Below are positions 22,830-35,046 of a DNA stretch of 64,000 nucleotides, piece after piece. The stretch spans positions 2,513,828 through 2,577,827 of the forward strand of contig OZ035963.1 in assembly GCA_964034945.1 (NCBI GenBank), in the 5' to 3' direction. Made by a program: the position numbers and the translations under genes. Below the pieces are notes generated by a model. The model was not told where the DNA came from and did not search any database. It saw nothing but the letters and a program-made list of their open reading frames with translations. Numbering within the stretch: position 1 is the first letter of the stretch; each line of letters opens with the position of its first letter. Source of the stretch: Chrysopilus asiliformis (lineage: Eukaryota; Arthropoda; Insecta; Diptera; Rhagionidae).

Positions 22830-24215
22830 TACATATATAAACCAAGATTTAATTTTTCACGACTAACAATTCGCTAACAGAAAAATGGACAAATAACAAT
22901 TTTCCTATATAACAAGAATAACAGTTCAACAATGAGTTTTCCAGTTATCGAATTAAGCTACAAAATACCGTCTGAGAATATTTTCGGAATAATTTATTTC
23001 TAACCGATATTCTATTTTATACAATAATTTCGAGCGATTAGGCCTTATTACATTAAGGATTCACCATGTCGACACAAATCCGAATATACAAAACGAATTC
23101 CTTCCTACCAAGTTCCGTAATTTCCCACCAGGGATATTTATATTTCCCTTTAGTAACGCTATTTATGTTTCAGAAAACGTAATCTGGCTGAAGTGTTTTT
23201 ATATTCATTTGGGTGAACAACAATCCAGATAATCGCCATCAAAGAAACTTCTTGAGTCTGGGGCAGTAAGCTCTAATTAAAGTAACATTTAGGTTCGGTC
23301 TGAGCACATTTCTAACAGATCCCGAATAAATTTCTTTTATTTACATCGTTTGTCTTTCGTTTTTCGGTTTATAGAAACTCTCGGCGGTTGTGGAGAAGTT
23401 AAGATATCTTAATTCTAAAGGCTTTTCAACGAACTGAAGCATTCTGTAATGTAATTAAAGCGAATGTTATAGAATAGATAATTTTGGAATCCAAATCTTT
23501 TTTTTTTTTGTAAAATTGATTAGAAGTTTTGCCATAATTTTTCTTCAAATCATAATCCTTGGGGGAAAATGTTTTTCTATAAAACTATTCAATGCAAAAA
23601 AAGATCCCAAAGTAAAACCATTCGGAAACATTAAATGAAACATTTCTAAGAAAATAAAGAATTAGGGATGAACTTAAACACAATGGTAAGCCTGAAAGCA
23701 ATTTAATTCTTTTATTCCGAATGGAGTGCGAATTTCAATTCAACAGATGGTTAATATAGAAGGCAATTTTTATCGTGATCGGAATATCTCTGTGTCCTTC
23801 ATCCGGATACAATCGACTTTGGTAAAATTATATATTTTCTCCCTCCTGAAAAAGCAATAAATATGTTGTGTTTTCACTTTAATGGCGGTGTAATGGTTTA
23901 ATGTTAATAGCTTTACGAAGTCAGTCTTTGGCTCGACTCAGTCGGTATGATATTTTTTCTTTATTAAATTACTGAACCCCAGATGCACATCTGGACAATT
24001 TGTTTGGACCCATAATCAATAAAGGCCAAAAGGTTCGATTTCCTGTAAAAATTGTTAATCATTTTTGATTTGGTTTTTTTTATAATAAAAAAATGACGGA
24101 TGCCTAAAAAATTCCCACTGTATATTTGTATTATGTTTCAGGTCACACTAGAAAGATTAGTGTTAGAACAAGAAATTACTTTTTCTGCATAAACCCTTAT
24201 TTTTCTCTCATAGAG
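22830..24215. other. AT-rich stretch, nothing recognised
   Basis: No supported open frame, repeat family or inverted pair. Confidence 0.5.
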
Positions 24216-24229
24216 TGTGTTTACATTAG

Positions 24230-24869
24230 TAGCCCTATTATGGAAGTCGCGCGACTCGTCGTACTGCGGCAAATCTACCACTGCGGACTGTTTTGGTATT
24301 ATGGTAGTCCGCAAGACCTGTTTTTCGAGCAATTTCAAGTCCGCATCTATTTGGCTGCACACTCACCTTTTCCACTGACATTTCGAGGTTAGGTAAATGA
24401 TTTTTTCTTTTTTATAAATTTATAATTAACGTTTTTTTTATATACCTATAGATAAGGCAATGAAGCAAACAACTCAAAGACAGTTCAAAACTCTGATCGA
24501 GGAAAAGGAGAAGGTCCCTGAGATCGCCAGTGGGTTCCCGACAGGGAAAACAAAACAGGAGGTGAACGATTTCTGGGAGCATCTCTAATTGATTTTCTTA
24601 TAATTTTCATATCAGTGCTGTTATTATCATTAAAGAAAAAAAGTGCTACACTTGGAAACATTGCTATATTTATGAAAAATAAATAAAATCTTTGACGACT
24701 GAAGCGAATCTTTCTCACGTTTGACAGTTCAACGCGAACCAACGCATATGATCGCAGCGAGTCTAGTCCGCAAACGGCTTGCGGACTTATATGATACCAA
24801 ATCACTGAGGAACGGACTTTGATAGTCGCTGCGGACTGACGAGTCCGCACGACTTACATAATAGGGCTA
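24230..24869. mobile_element. 640-bp MITE with TAG duplication, inserted in the outer MITE
   Basis: The ends are TAGCCCTATTATG and CATAATAGGGCTA, and the repeat continues through 'aagtcg' and a pairing rich in TCCGCA/TGCGGA. TAG is duplicated (24227-24229 and 24870-24872). Removing the element plus one TAG makes the left arm of the host MITE identical to its right arm apart from one base. No transposase is present. Open frames on both strands within it are not supported. Confidence 0.82.
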
Positions 24870-24875
24870 TAGGAT

Positions 24876-25400
24876 CAGTGTTGCCATTTTCAGCGACTTG
24901 TCTCATTTCTAGCGACTTTCATGCCTTAAAAAGCACGTGTTGAGATTTGAGATTTTAGTGGTCTTTTGGGGACATCATTTTTCACAATTTTTTACATTTA
25001 TGTTACACAAGAACATTTGATAAAAATGCAAAAAATTAATGAAAATTGAATTAAGACCTAACAACAGTGGATTTAGACATAAATAAATCTTTGATCTCAG
25101 ATGTGAGTAAATTTTATGTAGATATTTTGACTTGAAGTCTATTTAGTTATTATTTTTCTAAGAAGAACTTAACAATTTTTTATTTTTGTGTTTGTTAAGA
25201 AGACAAAGTTGTTTTTTTTTATTATTACATTTTATTATGGTTAAAAACAAAGAATAAAAGCGATTTGAAAACAAGATATATGTTTAAATATGCATTAAAA
25301 AAAAGTCTCAAAACTAGATTTTTGTCTATAATTTCGGAGACTTTTGAGATTTTTTTCCCTCATTTCAGCGATTTTGGGCTTGAGGTCTCCGGCAACACTG
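24876..25400. mobile_element. hAT-like MITE with 8-bp TATAGGAT duplication
   Basis: The ends CAGTGTTGCC and GGCAACACTG are flanked by identical 8-mers TATAGGAT (24868-24875 and 25401-25408). An 8-bp target duplication with CAGTG-type tips is the standard hAT signature. The target spans the last two bases of the 640-bp MITE, its TAG duplication and the first bases of the outer MITE, so this insertion is the latest of the three. Confidence 0.9.
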
Positions 25401-25671
25401 TATAGGATTCACTTTGAGGCGGCACGTCATTCGCTCCGGCCAAGTGAGGGTGAGGGACGCAGTGGGGAGGGAAACCAAAAAGAGCGAACGAAGTTTAGAT
25501 TCACTTACAATTATCGGTCGCAAACCGGTTTGAGTCTGGTTGTTGAAACCTCTGTCGTTTAGTTTTGTTGATGAAACTGGTTTAGTGAATCCAGATGAAG
25601 CGAACCGTGTGCACACGGCAGAAAAATGACGAATGACGTGCCGCCTCAAAGTGAGTCCTAATGTAAACACA

Positions 25672-28119
25672 GTCAATGTAAACACAATCATACTGTGATG
25701 AAAACAGTCCTTTTCTACTTAAATGGCTTTCCATTATTTTTGTCTGAGATTATCTTGTAATTACTAGACAGGCGAGGCAGTATTAATTATAAGCAATGTT
25801 TTATATTCATCTGACAAAGCCACAAACATTTAGCATTAATTTTTTCAGACAAAAAACACACCCATTATTAAGAAAAAGCGGCTTGGGTGAATGTTTAACT
25901 ACAACTCCTTTTCAATTAGCATAGGAGTAAAAATAATGTCTCAGTCTACTTAGCTTTCTATTATCATGGAAAAGAAAATGAATTTGAAAAACGACAACAT
26001 TAATCGGATACGACATTACTTCAGCTAATCGTTCGGTTGGGTGGACTGATTTCGTACAATCAGGCAAGACTAATAACAAAACAATTGTCTCGAACAGATT
26101 GACCATGAAAATTCCTTCGACTTTAGGCTTGTTTTCATGGAGTAAAGAAATCCAGAGAGAAAAAAAAACTTTAAAAAAAGTGAAATTGCTTAACCGCCCA
26201 TGTTTCTGAAACGCCTTATTGCCACAGAATGGTCCTCCCAAGTCTCCTCTTGAATACTTTCTTAATAGCTTTTTGATGTTGTTTTTAACGGGATGTGCGA
26301 AATCGCCTCTTTGCCAACGATGCAAACGAAACGGCGACCGTTGGAAATGCTTTGCTGTCTCCTGGTTAATGGGCTGCAAAAGATTTACAGTTCATTGTTG
26401 CACGAAACACATGCCGAACTTAACTCGCCCACTATGGTATCTTCTACACTATAAAACATATGTTCGCCACCCGCCGACCATTCCTAATCGAAATGCTTTT
26501 GTATACTACTTCAATTTTAAACATTGTCCTTTAGATCCGATCCACGTATTTTTTCTCTCCAGGTCGTCACTTTGAAAACGCCATTTCGCCGCTTTCCTGT
26601 GATTTCGAATAAAGAAGGGCGATTTTCCTACATGAATGCATCATGAGGAGATAGAGTGAGATGTGGCTGTTGGGTCCACCTCTTTTAGACATTTAATCAT
26701 TTGTCAGTGTTTAAAATAAAGTCCTGTCCTCATAAATTGGCTCTCGGCCTTCAATCTTCCCCGCCGCAATTTTAAATAAGCCTTCTCAAGTGTGATCGTA
26801 AAATAACAAGAAAAATTGAGATTTGAAACAAGGAGGTATGAGCAAAAATTGCTAAGGATGAGGTAGATTGTCGATTGTCGAGGGTTCGGTTCGGTTGGAT
26901 TTGGGTCCCGGTTTATATATACATACTTTCTGTACGATAAGATTTATGTTGCCCATCATTTCGCTTCACTGCAAATACAAAATTTTTATCGACAAGCATT
27001 GTTATTCTATTCTTAATCGATTTAGCAGTCAGGACATGATCGATACACTTAAATATGTTAGCCGTAAGCTGTTCAATTTACTATAATTTATTTCTATTGA
27101 GCGAAACAGTGAAAGGATTATACGAAACACATGAGCTTATGGACGATGAAAATTGTATACAATATGCTTGTCCTTCTCAGTCACATTTTATCAATGCCGG
27201 CTTTTGTATCAACCATGCTTTTCTGTGCTTCTACAAATTTTATGTACTTACAATCTGTCCTTCACCGCATGGATGGAAAACATTTAATAGCAGCAGTTCA
27301 CAATTAAACCGGATCGTCCCGGATACCAGCAAAATGAGGAAAATAATGAAAAATGAATCCTTTCGTTTTTGTTTTTTCCTGAAACTTTGAAAAAGGTATC
27401 CATTCTCGTTTGAACAATTAAAAAATGATTAGGTGGAAAATTGGTATAAAACGCACGGGCAGAAAAATCATTTCCCTTGTTAACTAGGCTTAAATCTTTC
27501 CTCTTGTTCGATAATATTTGCGAAAATTGGTTAAAGTAATCACTCGAGCGTAAGCGAACCACTGAAATATTAAATGTATGCTTGATTCAAATGAAACTCT
27601 TTTTTTTTCAAAGTTAAGAAAGGATTCAAATATTATTATTAATCAAATACTCCATTGATTTATTTCATTGATCATAATAATTAATGATACTTTTTCACTA
27701 GTAGAGAGTTTATGTAACTTGATAATAAATAATAAAACTTACGTCAATAGATATGAGGATAAGAGAGTGAATGTTTTAAAATACACAACATAAAACATTT
27801 TATTATTTAGCGTATGGTCTGTTTGAACAAAACACAAAATAAATATTCTTTTCATATTGATTGCATACAATATCGCATTAGATTTTATAGCAACACTATA
27901 ATGTGGAACCGTCGCATGTATGCGTTTTATAAATACGGGAAAAATCATACTAATTGTATATTAATATACAAAAAAATAAAAAAAAAATTTTTTAAAAAAA
28001 GCTTTTATTAAAAAAAGAATGTACTAAAAAGAAAAAAATAATTTTCTGGACGCTGTGTATCACAAATATAAAAGCTTTTTAAAAGCGAGATAAATTTTTA
28101 TTTTATTGTTTTATGCTTT
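25672..28119. other. No gene supported in 2.4 kb
   Basis: Open frames at 25912-26379 (minus), 26219-26575 (plus), 27055-27390 (plus) and 27284-27562 (minus) overlap each other on opposite strands. None has splice signals in phase with neighbours or a recognisable domain. No repeats of this window were seen. Confidence 0.4.
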
Positions 28120-28335
28120 AGCGACCCCAAAAACCCCCAGAATAGATTTTTTTCCGGAAAATTTGGAGAAAATGATAATCACGTTATCCTTACAGGACCT
28201 TCCGTTATCCTTACTGACTTTTTAATGACAGATTCGGATTCAGCGACCGCAAAAACCCCCAGAATAGATTTTTTTCCGGAAAATTTGGAGAAAAGGATAA
28301 TCACGTTATCCTTACAGGACCTTCCGTTATCCGTA
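28120..28335 (+). repeat. Tandem duplication, 122-bp period
   Basis: Two direct copies of a block that contains 'cccagaatagatttttttcc' and 'atcacgttatccttacagga' start at about 28120 and 28242. The second is about 94 bp to the break in similarity and nearly identical. It leads into 'gacaagtggaagtgggtcaa' and a 'ggcaagctaaataaaagc' tail (to about 28486), which looks like the 3' part of a separate dispersed repeat. Confidence 0.8.
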
Positions 28336-28488
28336 CAAGGACGAAGTAGTGAAAATATTGTATTGTCATCGGACTTATATAAGTGTATTTCAAGTCAATC
28401 GGACAAGTGGAAGTGGGTCAAAATTGGGTTGCAAGATTTGATCTGACAGACAAACAAACACGAAGGCAAGCTAAATAAAAGCTTTTAA

Positions 28489-28966
28489 TAAAAATGAGTT
28501 GGTGTCTGTCTGCCTGTCTGTCTGTTCCTCTTTCACGCAAAAACGGCTGAACCGATTGACTTGAAATTTGGCATGAGTGTCTGTGGTAGTTCTGGTTCCA
28601 ACATAGGCATACGGAAAAGTAGCGCGAGGGGTGGGGGAAGTAAGGGGAGGGGGTAAAGTGATTTCGAAACTTAGTTTTTGCGCTACGTTACTCTTTCGGG
28701 GGGAAACTACTGAACCGATTGTCTTGAAATTTGGCATAGATGTTCGTTGGGGGTCCAGCCCCCACATAGACCCATTAAAAGTAGCCCGAGAGGTGGGGGG
28801 AGTAAGGGGAGAGGGTAAAGTGATCTCGAAACTTAGCTCTTCCTCTATGTTACCCTTTCGCGGGGAAACTACCGAGCCGATTGGCCTGAAGTTTAGCTCC
28901 AACATAGACCATCAAAAAAAAAAATTGAAAAAACTTAACCCGGCAACGACGGGTATGCAAGCTAGT
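28489..28966 (-). repeat. Family B repeat, copy B5
   Basis: Reverse copy with all three modules, ending 'cggcaacgacgggtatgcaa' + GCTAGT. Its tail lacks the usual ATCATACTAAT units and joins directly to the tail of the neighbouring repeat at 28486, so one probably inserted in the end of the other. The long open frames on both strands (28471-28905 and 28631-28999) are repeat-derived. Confidence 0.9.
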
Positions 28967-30829
28967 TCCCGATATAAGATAGGACCGATCGTTTTTTAAA
29001 AAAATCTCTCTGTTTTATATAATCATTCTGATATGAAAAATTCTCTTAGAATTAAACAGAATATCATTTCATTTTCTATGCTCATTTTAAAGATATGAAA
29101 ATATGGTCATAATTATATGCATATCTTTTTTCAGATGTTAGGGGAATTACTAACAAATTACAGACATTTTATTAGCTAGAACGGTTTCTTCGCTTAAGTC
29201 AAATATTTTGAATAAGAAAAAGAGAAACAAACAAGAAAATAGAAAATTACAAAAGAAAAAGAAACTTTGAGCAAGTTGCAGATACTGAAATATAGTAACA
29301 ATTAATAATAAGATGAAGATTTCTTTTTATTATTTTCTTTCTCGGAATATTGTTATTTTCTCTGCTATATTATCATGGAAAGACAAACGGGAATTCTTCA
29401 CACGCGTCAATCTTAAGGATAACTTCTCATACCTACACAAAAAGAATTTTTTTCACTAGGAGAAACGAAGACCTGGATTCCTTGTGGTTCCATGTTTTGA
29501 TTATGGCACAAGAATTATAAGTTATTACATCACATTCGCATTCATCACTATAACGAGACAAAGAGTCTCATCAAAGTCATTTCCTGGGGGTGTTTTTCGA
29601 ATGCCGAGTAACAAATTGCCAAAATGAGTGTCCTCCACGCAAAGCAATTAAAAAAGTGATTTTTTTTGCAAAATCTGCCTTGATTACCATGAGAATTATG
29701 ATGAACCGACTGGACGAAAGAATATGAAGTAAGGTAGAATTGCGGCAGCAGTGGAGAACGGGAAATCTGAATAGAGAATGCCTAAGGATTACTAGATGAG
29801 GAATTCCAGGTGGATAGAGATGATGAAGTTAGCGTTCTTGGACGAGAGAAATATTAGATTTTCTGCTTGATATAAACTGCTGCGAAACAACCCATTTAGT
29901 TAGAGAACATTCTTCAACAATATATAAAAAAAAATTCTCTATAGTTTTTCTCTAACTCACTGTTATAGTCCCACACAATCAAAATAATAATTTCGGAATG
30001 GAATTTTTCGATATTTACCGACTTCAATAACAAAGTTGCCAATGGAATCCTTGAATTTCCTATATAGAAGATTTTTTTATGGGTGGGTGGTGTGAATTCG
30101 CGTGGAACGCAATCAAATGTCTTAAATGAGTGATGATGTCCCTTGCCGAAATAGTCTCAGCTTTGCATTAGCAAAAAAAAAACAAAGACACAGCATATTC
30201 CTTAGACTAATTAATTTATATAAAAGCAGACGTGACTAGAATTTTGATTGACCTCTTTTCCAACGACTTATACTATCATCAGGCCAAGGCGCTGTATTTC
30301 GAAATTTCTCATTTTTCCTTTTCCTTAGTAATTTGGCAATTTAACGAAGTTCAAAGCAATTGGAATTGGCCGTAAGTAGTTCCACGCGGCATTCATTTTA
30401 TGGCACCAGGATATGCAAAAGTAACGGACATTAGTATGGAATGGGACGATATTGAAAATATACGCGATTTATTAGACTAAGGCTAAATAACTGAATCAAA
30501 ACCATCCAATATCGATTTTCTACGAAAAAATCACAAGCGTGCGGAAGCAATAAAATCTCAAGAGTAAACGTTAAATTAATTATTGTGTCCTGTGTATTGA
30601 GTTTCCGGGAATCGACAGGCGAATAGCCAAACCACTCATCTGAGCACAGGGATAAAAAGATTACAAAAAAAAAGCATTCACTCTATATTTATAAGATAGA
30701 TGTACTACAGTCTTTTGAGGCCATTTTTCCGCCTATTTTCGTTGAAATCAAAGCCAGAAAAATGGATAGCACTCAAACTTTACACATTAATACAATCTCA
30801 TGAGGGGAAAAATATTGTTTCTGTTTTCA
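28967..30829. other. AT-rich stretch, nothing recognised
   Basis: No supported exon and no repeat family. The sequence is A- and T-run rich. Confidence 0.5.
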
Positions 30830-30837
30830 ATGTACGC

Positions 30838-31745
30838 CAGCGATTCTCAACCTGTGGGGCGCGAGTACATGGGGGGGGGGGGGGGGGGGGGCGAGCATAT
30901 CCAAGACAAAATATTTAAAAAAGTTTATTAATTGACTGAAAGGAAAGTACATACCCACATACAAAACAAAATACATTTCGATATAATATTTAATAATTAA
31001 CTTATTAACTTATGCTTGGAGCACAATGAACGCGAACCCAGCGCGAAACCGACGCAACTACAACGCTCTGAACTGTCACGCAGTGCAAAATTCTAGCGGC
31101 AGAGCACAATGGCAGCTCGTGAAGTAGTACAAGTGACATAATATAAAGTGGTATAAACTTGGATAAATTACAAAAATGGATAATTTTGAAGCGATAATTT
31201 GCTTTGTTGGTCTTTATCTTTGTTATTTGCACTAAGGCTATCAATTTTTCCTCGAACGACATTTTTCCAACCTCACTTTATGAACTGTCAACGCAGAATT
31301 CTGCGGCAAAGTTAGAAGTTTGCAAACTTTTGCGTTGCGGTTACGTTGTAGCTGCGTTCTCTACGTTCACTGTGCTCACTTCAAACAATTTGTGGAAACC
31401 AAACTTTTAAGTGACAGTTTCTGCGGCAGTTTCGCGTCGGTTTCGCGTTCATTGTGATTTCAGGGTTAAAACAACTTCTCGTGAAACCGCAAAAATGACG
31501 CAAGAGCAATAAAAAGGCACCGGATTCTTGTTTTGGCAACGCTGAGGATCGGTGTTGCCAAATGTCAATAAATTACTGTTTTCTTGGTAATTTGTGTTTA
31601 AAATTAGGGTAGTAGTGTAGGTTTAGCGCCAAAATACTCAAATTACGTTATTATTGTATACATTTTATTGTATGCAGGGGGGGCGCGATGATGACAAGTT
31701 TGATTGAAAATTGGGCCGCGAATACTGAAAGGTTGAGAAACGCTT
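30838..31745. mobile_element. 908-bp hAT-like non-autonomous element with ATGTACGC duplication
   Basis: The inverted ends CAGCGATTCTCAACC and GGTTGAGAAACGCTT are flanked by perfect 8-bp copies of ATGTACGC (30830-30837 and 31746-31753). This end sequence and 8-bp duplication fit hAT. The left subterminal region contains a run of 21 G (30871-30891); a shorter G run is present at the other end. A second inverted pair inside (31022-31456) suggests a nested element. There is no intact transposase. Confidence 0.9.
31022..31456. mobile_element. Possible nested MITE inside the hAT-like element
   Basis: CACAATGAACGCGAA at the left and TTCGCGTTCATTGTG at the right are exact inverted copies. 'accgacgc' follows in both, with a short offset on the left. 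No target duplication was found, so it may be an independent insertion or internal structure of the host element. Confidence 0.5.
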
Positions 31746-31753
31746 ATGTACGC

Positions 31754-33236
31754 AATTTCATTATCATATATATGTTTTATAAGTCTTTAGTATATCATCT
31801 CCTTATTGCAATCGTAATTTTTTCGTTAATGGAATAATGGAATTTCCTTAATACATTTTAAAATAAAAACCGTGTAAAAAATCATGAGAAAATTGATGAG
31901 TGCTAGTCGTACGAGCAACGCTATGTTATTCTGAACAAAAACCAGTACTAGAGACAAGGAAATTTAAGCTTTCCCTAATATGATATATCACTCAGATTTT
32001 ATGCAGAATTGTAACTTCAACTTTGAAAGAAAAAAAGAAAAAAAGTTTACTTGTCGAGTAAGGAATAGTAGCCAACCATTTTCACATAGCTTTAATGGAC
32101 TTTTCCATGTTTAGTTATACTTGTCCGTCTTTCAATTGAGTAATTTACATCAATTTACTTATTCAGTTGACAGCCCAGCCATTTACATAATTAATTAATA
32201 TGTCAACAGCCATCCCGAATCCGGGTTAATATGGGTACTATGATAACTTGATTTTATGTTGCATTATTAATACCCTTATTATTGCATTCTCAGTTCATTT
32301 CACTGTATTATTTGCCAGCTGATGATTTAAAAGTTATAGTAACTATAAGATGGCAATACGGCCTCGGCTACGATACCGAAAGGAAGTCGATGAGTTACTT
32401 AATTCAAAAACGTAAATGGATGACAGTTATGGTCGCTCTACTATAATTGAAAATAATGAAGCATTTTCCAATCTTTTAGCAATAATTGAACGCGAAAAAT
32501 GTTCGCTTAGCCGCATCAAAGGTAAAACAGAAAGCTTTCCCACGGTTTTGTTGTTGCGGCCAAAACATAATCAGTGCAAATGAAAATATTTACCCCCTGT
32601 TTTCCTGTCTATCTCCTTTCAAAAGAGAAATTTGTTTTTCGGCGGATAATTTGTTCGGAGGAGATTTTTAAACGTTTTTTTACGTCTCGATGAAATGTAG
32701 CTCGGTTGTTTCCTTTTTGGCTCATTGCGTTGGCCAAGATAAATTTCGCCAATTATTTAAATGATGTCTGCCACTGATGGATGCAGAGTAAGTGAGTAAA
32801 GACTTTGTAAAACGGCGAGGGCAACAGTCCGGGGAAAACCATTGGGAGGAATAAGTGATTTTCTGGATTTACAATGCTAATGTTTTCCAACGATCAGGAT
32901 CTGGGATGTCGTCGTCCCTGTATATTTCTCGGTGATGAGTTTTAAAGCCATAAAAGGAATTTGTCGGCAAACCCTGGATATGATCGGCGGGCGTGTATAA
33001 CACGAAATTAAATAATTTGTTCGTTTCCTCGTACTGTTTTTGATACACATTTTAAGTGGATATTATTTGTAATGAAAAATACCAGAATAATTCGTTAACC
33101 CTAAATCGGGGTAGTGAAAAATTGCTTTATGCTTCATTAAATTAACTTGAAGAGCTTTAATCAGAGAACGATGAATTAAAAAAATGAACTTTGACCGCGT
33201 TTCGAATGTATCCTATCCTATAATACAATACCAGTA
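31754..33236. other. AT-rich stretch, nothing recognised
   Basis: The short open frame at 32486-32671 has no support. No repeats of this window were seen. Confidence 0.45.
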
Positions 33237-33721
33237 ATCATACTAATATATAAAAATGAGTTAGTGTCTGTCTGTCTGTCTGTTCCTCTTTCACGCAAAA
33301 ACGGCTGAACCGATTGATTTGAAATTTGGCATGAGTGTTTGTGGTAGTTCTGGTTCCAACATAGGCATACGGAAAAGTAACGCGAGGGGTGGGGGGAGTA
33401 AGGGGAGGGGGTAAAGTGATTTCGAAACTTAGTTTTTGCGATATGTTACTCTTTCGCGGGGAAACTGCTGAACCGATTGGTCTGAAATTTGGCATAGATG
33501 TTCGTCGGGGGTCCAGCCCCAACATAGACCCATTAAAAAGTAGCCCGAGGGGTGGGGGAGTAAGAGGAGGGGGTAAAGTCATCTAGAAACTTAGTTTTTG
33601 CGCTATGTTACCCTTTCGCGGGGAAACTACCGAGCCGATTGGCCTGAAGTTTAGCTCCAACATAGACCATAAAAAAAATTTGAAAAAACTTAACCCGGCA
33701 ACTACGGGTATGCAAGCTAGT
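33237..33721 (-). repeat. Family B repeat, copy B6
   Basis: Complete reverse copy: ATCATACTAATATATAAAAA tail, (TGTC)n, the three modules and 'taacccggcaactacgggta' + TGCAAGCTAGT. The tail keeps only one ATCATACT-type unit. Open frames on both strands are repeat-derived. Confidence 0.9.
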
Positions 33722-34443
33722 AATTGTATATTTGTTTATGGATTTTTTCCGAAAACGGCTCCTTAGATTTTAATGTTTTGGTACTTATAGTTTTTAGGGA
33801 TAAAATACGATTGTGCTAGGTGGTCCCATCTGTAACAATGACGCGAATATCTTTTATCCCATTTTTCTTGGAAAATTAGGGGATTTTTGAGGTCCCGGAA
33901 TGCCAAATCTGCTGTTGTAATTTTAAAATTCGAAATGGAGAATCCTGTAGGGATAACAAAAATACTCTTTCTCTCTCTTTTCCTTGAGAAAATTAGCAGA
34001 ACGAAGTTTCGAATCAAGGAATTTGAACCTCAGGAAACGTCCTATAAATCAGAGAGACAAAAACATAGTAAATTTCACCACAACGTCCTGGTTAAACAAT
34101 TTTGTTATGGGCTTACCAAAATTTTGAATTTATTGGGTAGTGGTAGCAAGAAATTTGTTAAATTACTCAAGGCTAAATTTGGAAACAACACAAAAAAAAT
34201 TATGTAAATTAAATAAGTTTTCGGTAAAATATTTTGCTGATTGTTGAGTGGCAGTACAGCCAAATATCTTAATTTTTATCGCCACCGTCAAGAGGCGTAT
34301 GAACTGCCTCGCGGCAAAAACGTAAAACCCATGAACTGAACTTCGCAGGTTCAACTCCCGCCGACGTAATTTTTGTTTTCTTCTTTTAGGCTTTTTAAAA
34401 TTCATTTTCATAAATAAAAAAAATCTGATGTGAACAGCACATG
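33722..34443. other. No gene supported; tRNA-like B-box at about 34350
   Basis: 'aggttcaactcccgcc' (about 34348-34363) matches the RNA polymerase III B-box and could be part of a decayed tRNA-derived SINE, but a full tRNA fold was not found. Open frames at 33763-34017, 33887-34207 and 34163-34411 overlap on opposite strands and are not supported. Confidence 0.4.
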
Positions 34444-35040
34444 TTTATACCCGTATGGTGAAACCAAAGGGTATATTAACTTTGCTTTACCGTTTGTAAC
34501 GCCAAGATCCCGTCATCACACACAAAAATGAATTACATCAGTGTGTTTAGAATGATAAAAAAAATTGAATTTTCCATGTCCGTCCGTCTGTCCGTCCGTC
34601 CGTCCGTCTGTCCGTCCGTCCGTCTGTCCGTCTGTCTGTCTGTCTGTCTGTGGCGCGGATTGCGGGCGCACGGATTGAGCTAGAGACTTGAAATTTTGTG
34701 TGGATCCGTTTTTCGTAAAATGCGAGGCTAAGTTCGTTAATGGGCAAAAATGGACCATTAGGGGGGGTACCCCCCATACGAACGAAATCGTTTTTTGCGA
34801 ATATCTCAAAAACGGTAAATGTTATCAAAAAAGTTCAAGAACAAAAGTTATTTAGGATATGATTCTACATAAAACTCCCATACATCAAAATCCGATTGGA
34901 ATAAGTTTTAAAAAATCTTATTGGAAAGTTTGCCTTCAAAGTGGAATTTTGATACAACTGTTCGAATTTTGATACGAATATCACCATACGGGTCTTGAAT
35001 AATTGCCAGATTGGCAATTATAGCTTTTGTTATGTTTTTA
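34444..35040 (+). mobile_element. Family A (DINE-like) element, copy A2
   Basis: ACCCGTATGGTGA (34449-34461) at the left and TCACCATACGGGT (34981-34993) at the right form subterminal inverted repeats. The core is a (GTCC/GTCT)n stretch (about 34579-34650). Past the right repeat is the hairpin ATTGCCA-gat-TGGCAAT and a T-rich end. 'taggggggggtacccccc'-like palindromic sequence lies inside. There is no protein-coding content; open frames across the microsatellite are artefacts. Confidence 0.85.
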
Positions 35041-35046
35041 TTTCAG

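Larger units (their letters stand above)
24216..25671. mobile_element. Outer MITE of a three-element nest
   Basis: The ends are inverted copies of TGTGTTTACATTAGGA. The repeat continues as 'TCACTTTGAGGCGGCACG' and 'TCATTCG', giving arms of about 40 bp with one mismatch (T/C). The left arm is broken after TGTGTTTACATTAG (24216-24229) by two later insertions and resumes at about 25406. Without the insertions the element is about 280 bp. No clear target duplication was found. Overlapping open frames at 25344-25691 are incidental. Confidence 0.8.

Noticed and set aside
25912..26575. 155-codon minus-strand and 118-codon plus-strand frames
   Set aside because: They overlap on opposite strands, show no known motif and have no in-phase splice neighbours. 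A frame of this size can occur by chance in 64 kb over six frames.
28471..28999. 144- and 122-codon frames on opposite strands
   Set aside because: Both lie in family B copy B5 and recur in every other B copy with frameshifts. The sequence is conserved as DNA, not as protein.
34320..34372. Possible tRNA gene, because 'ggttcaactcc' matches a B-box and the T arm pairs four of five
   Set aside because: No acceptable acceptor, D or anticodon arm could be built upstream. At best it is a remnant of a tRNA-derived SINE.
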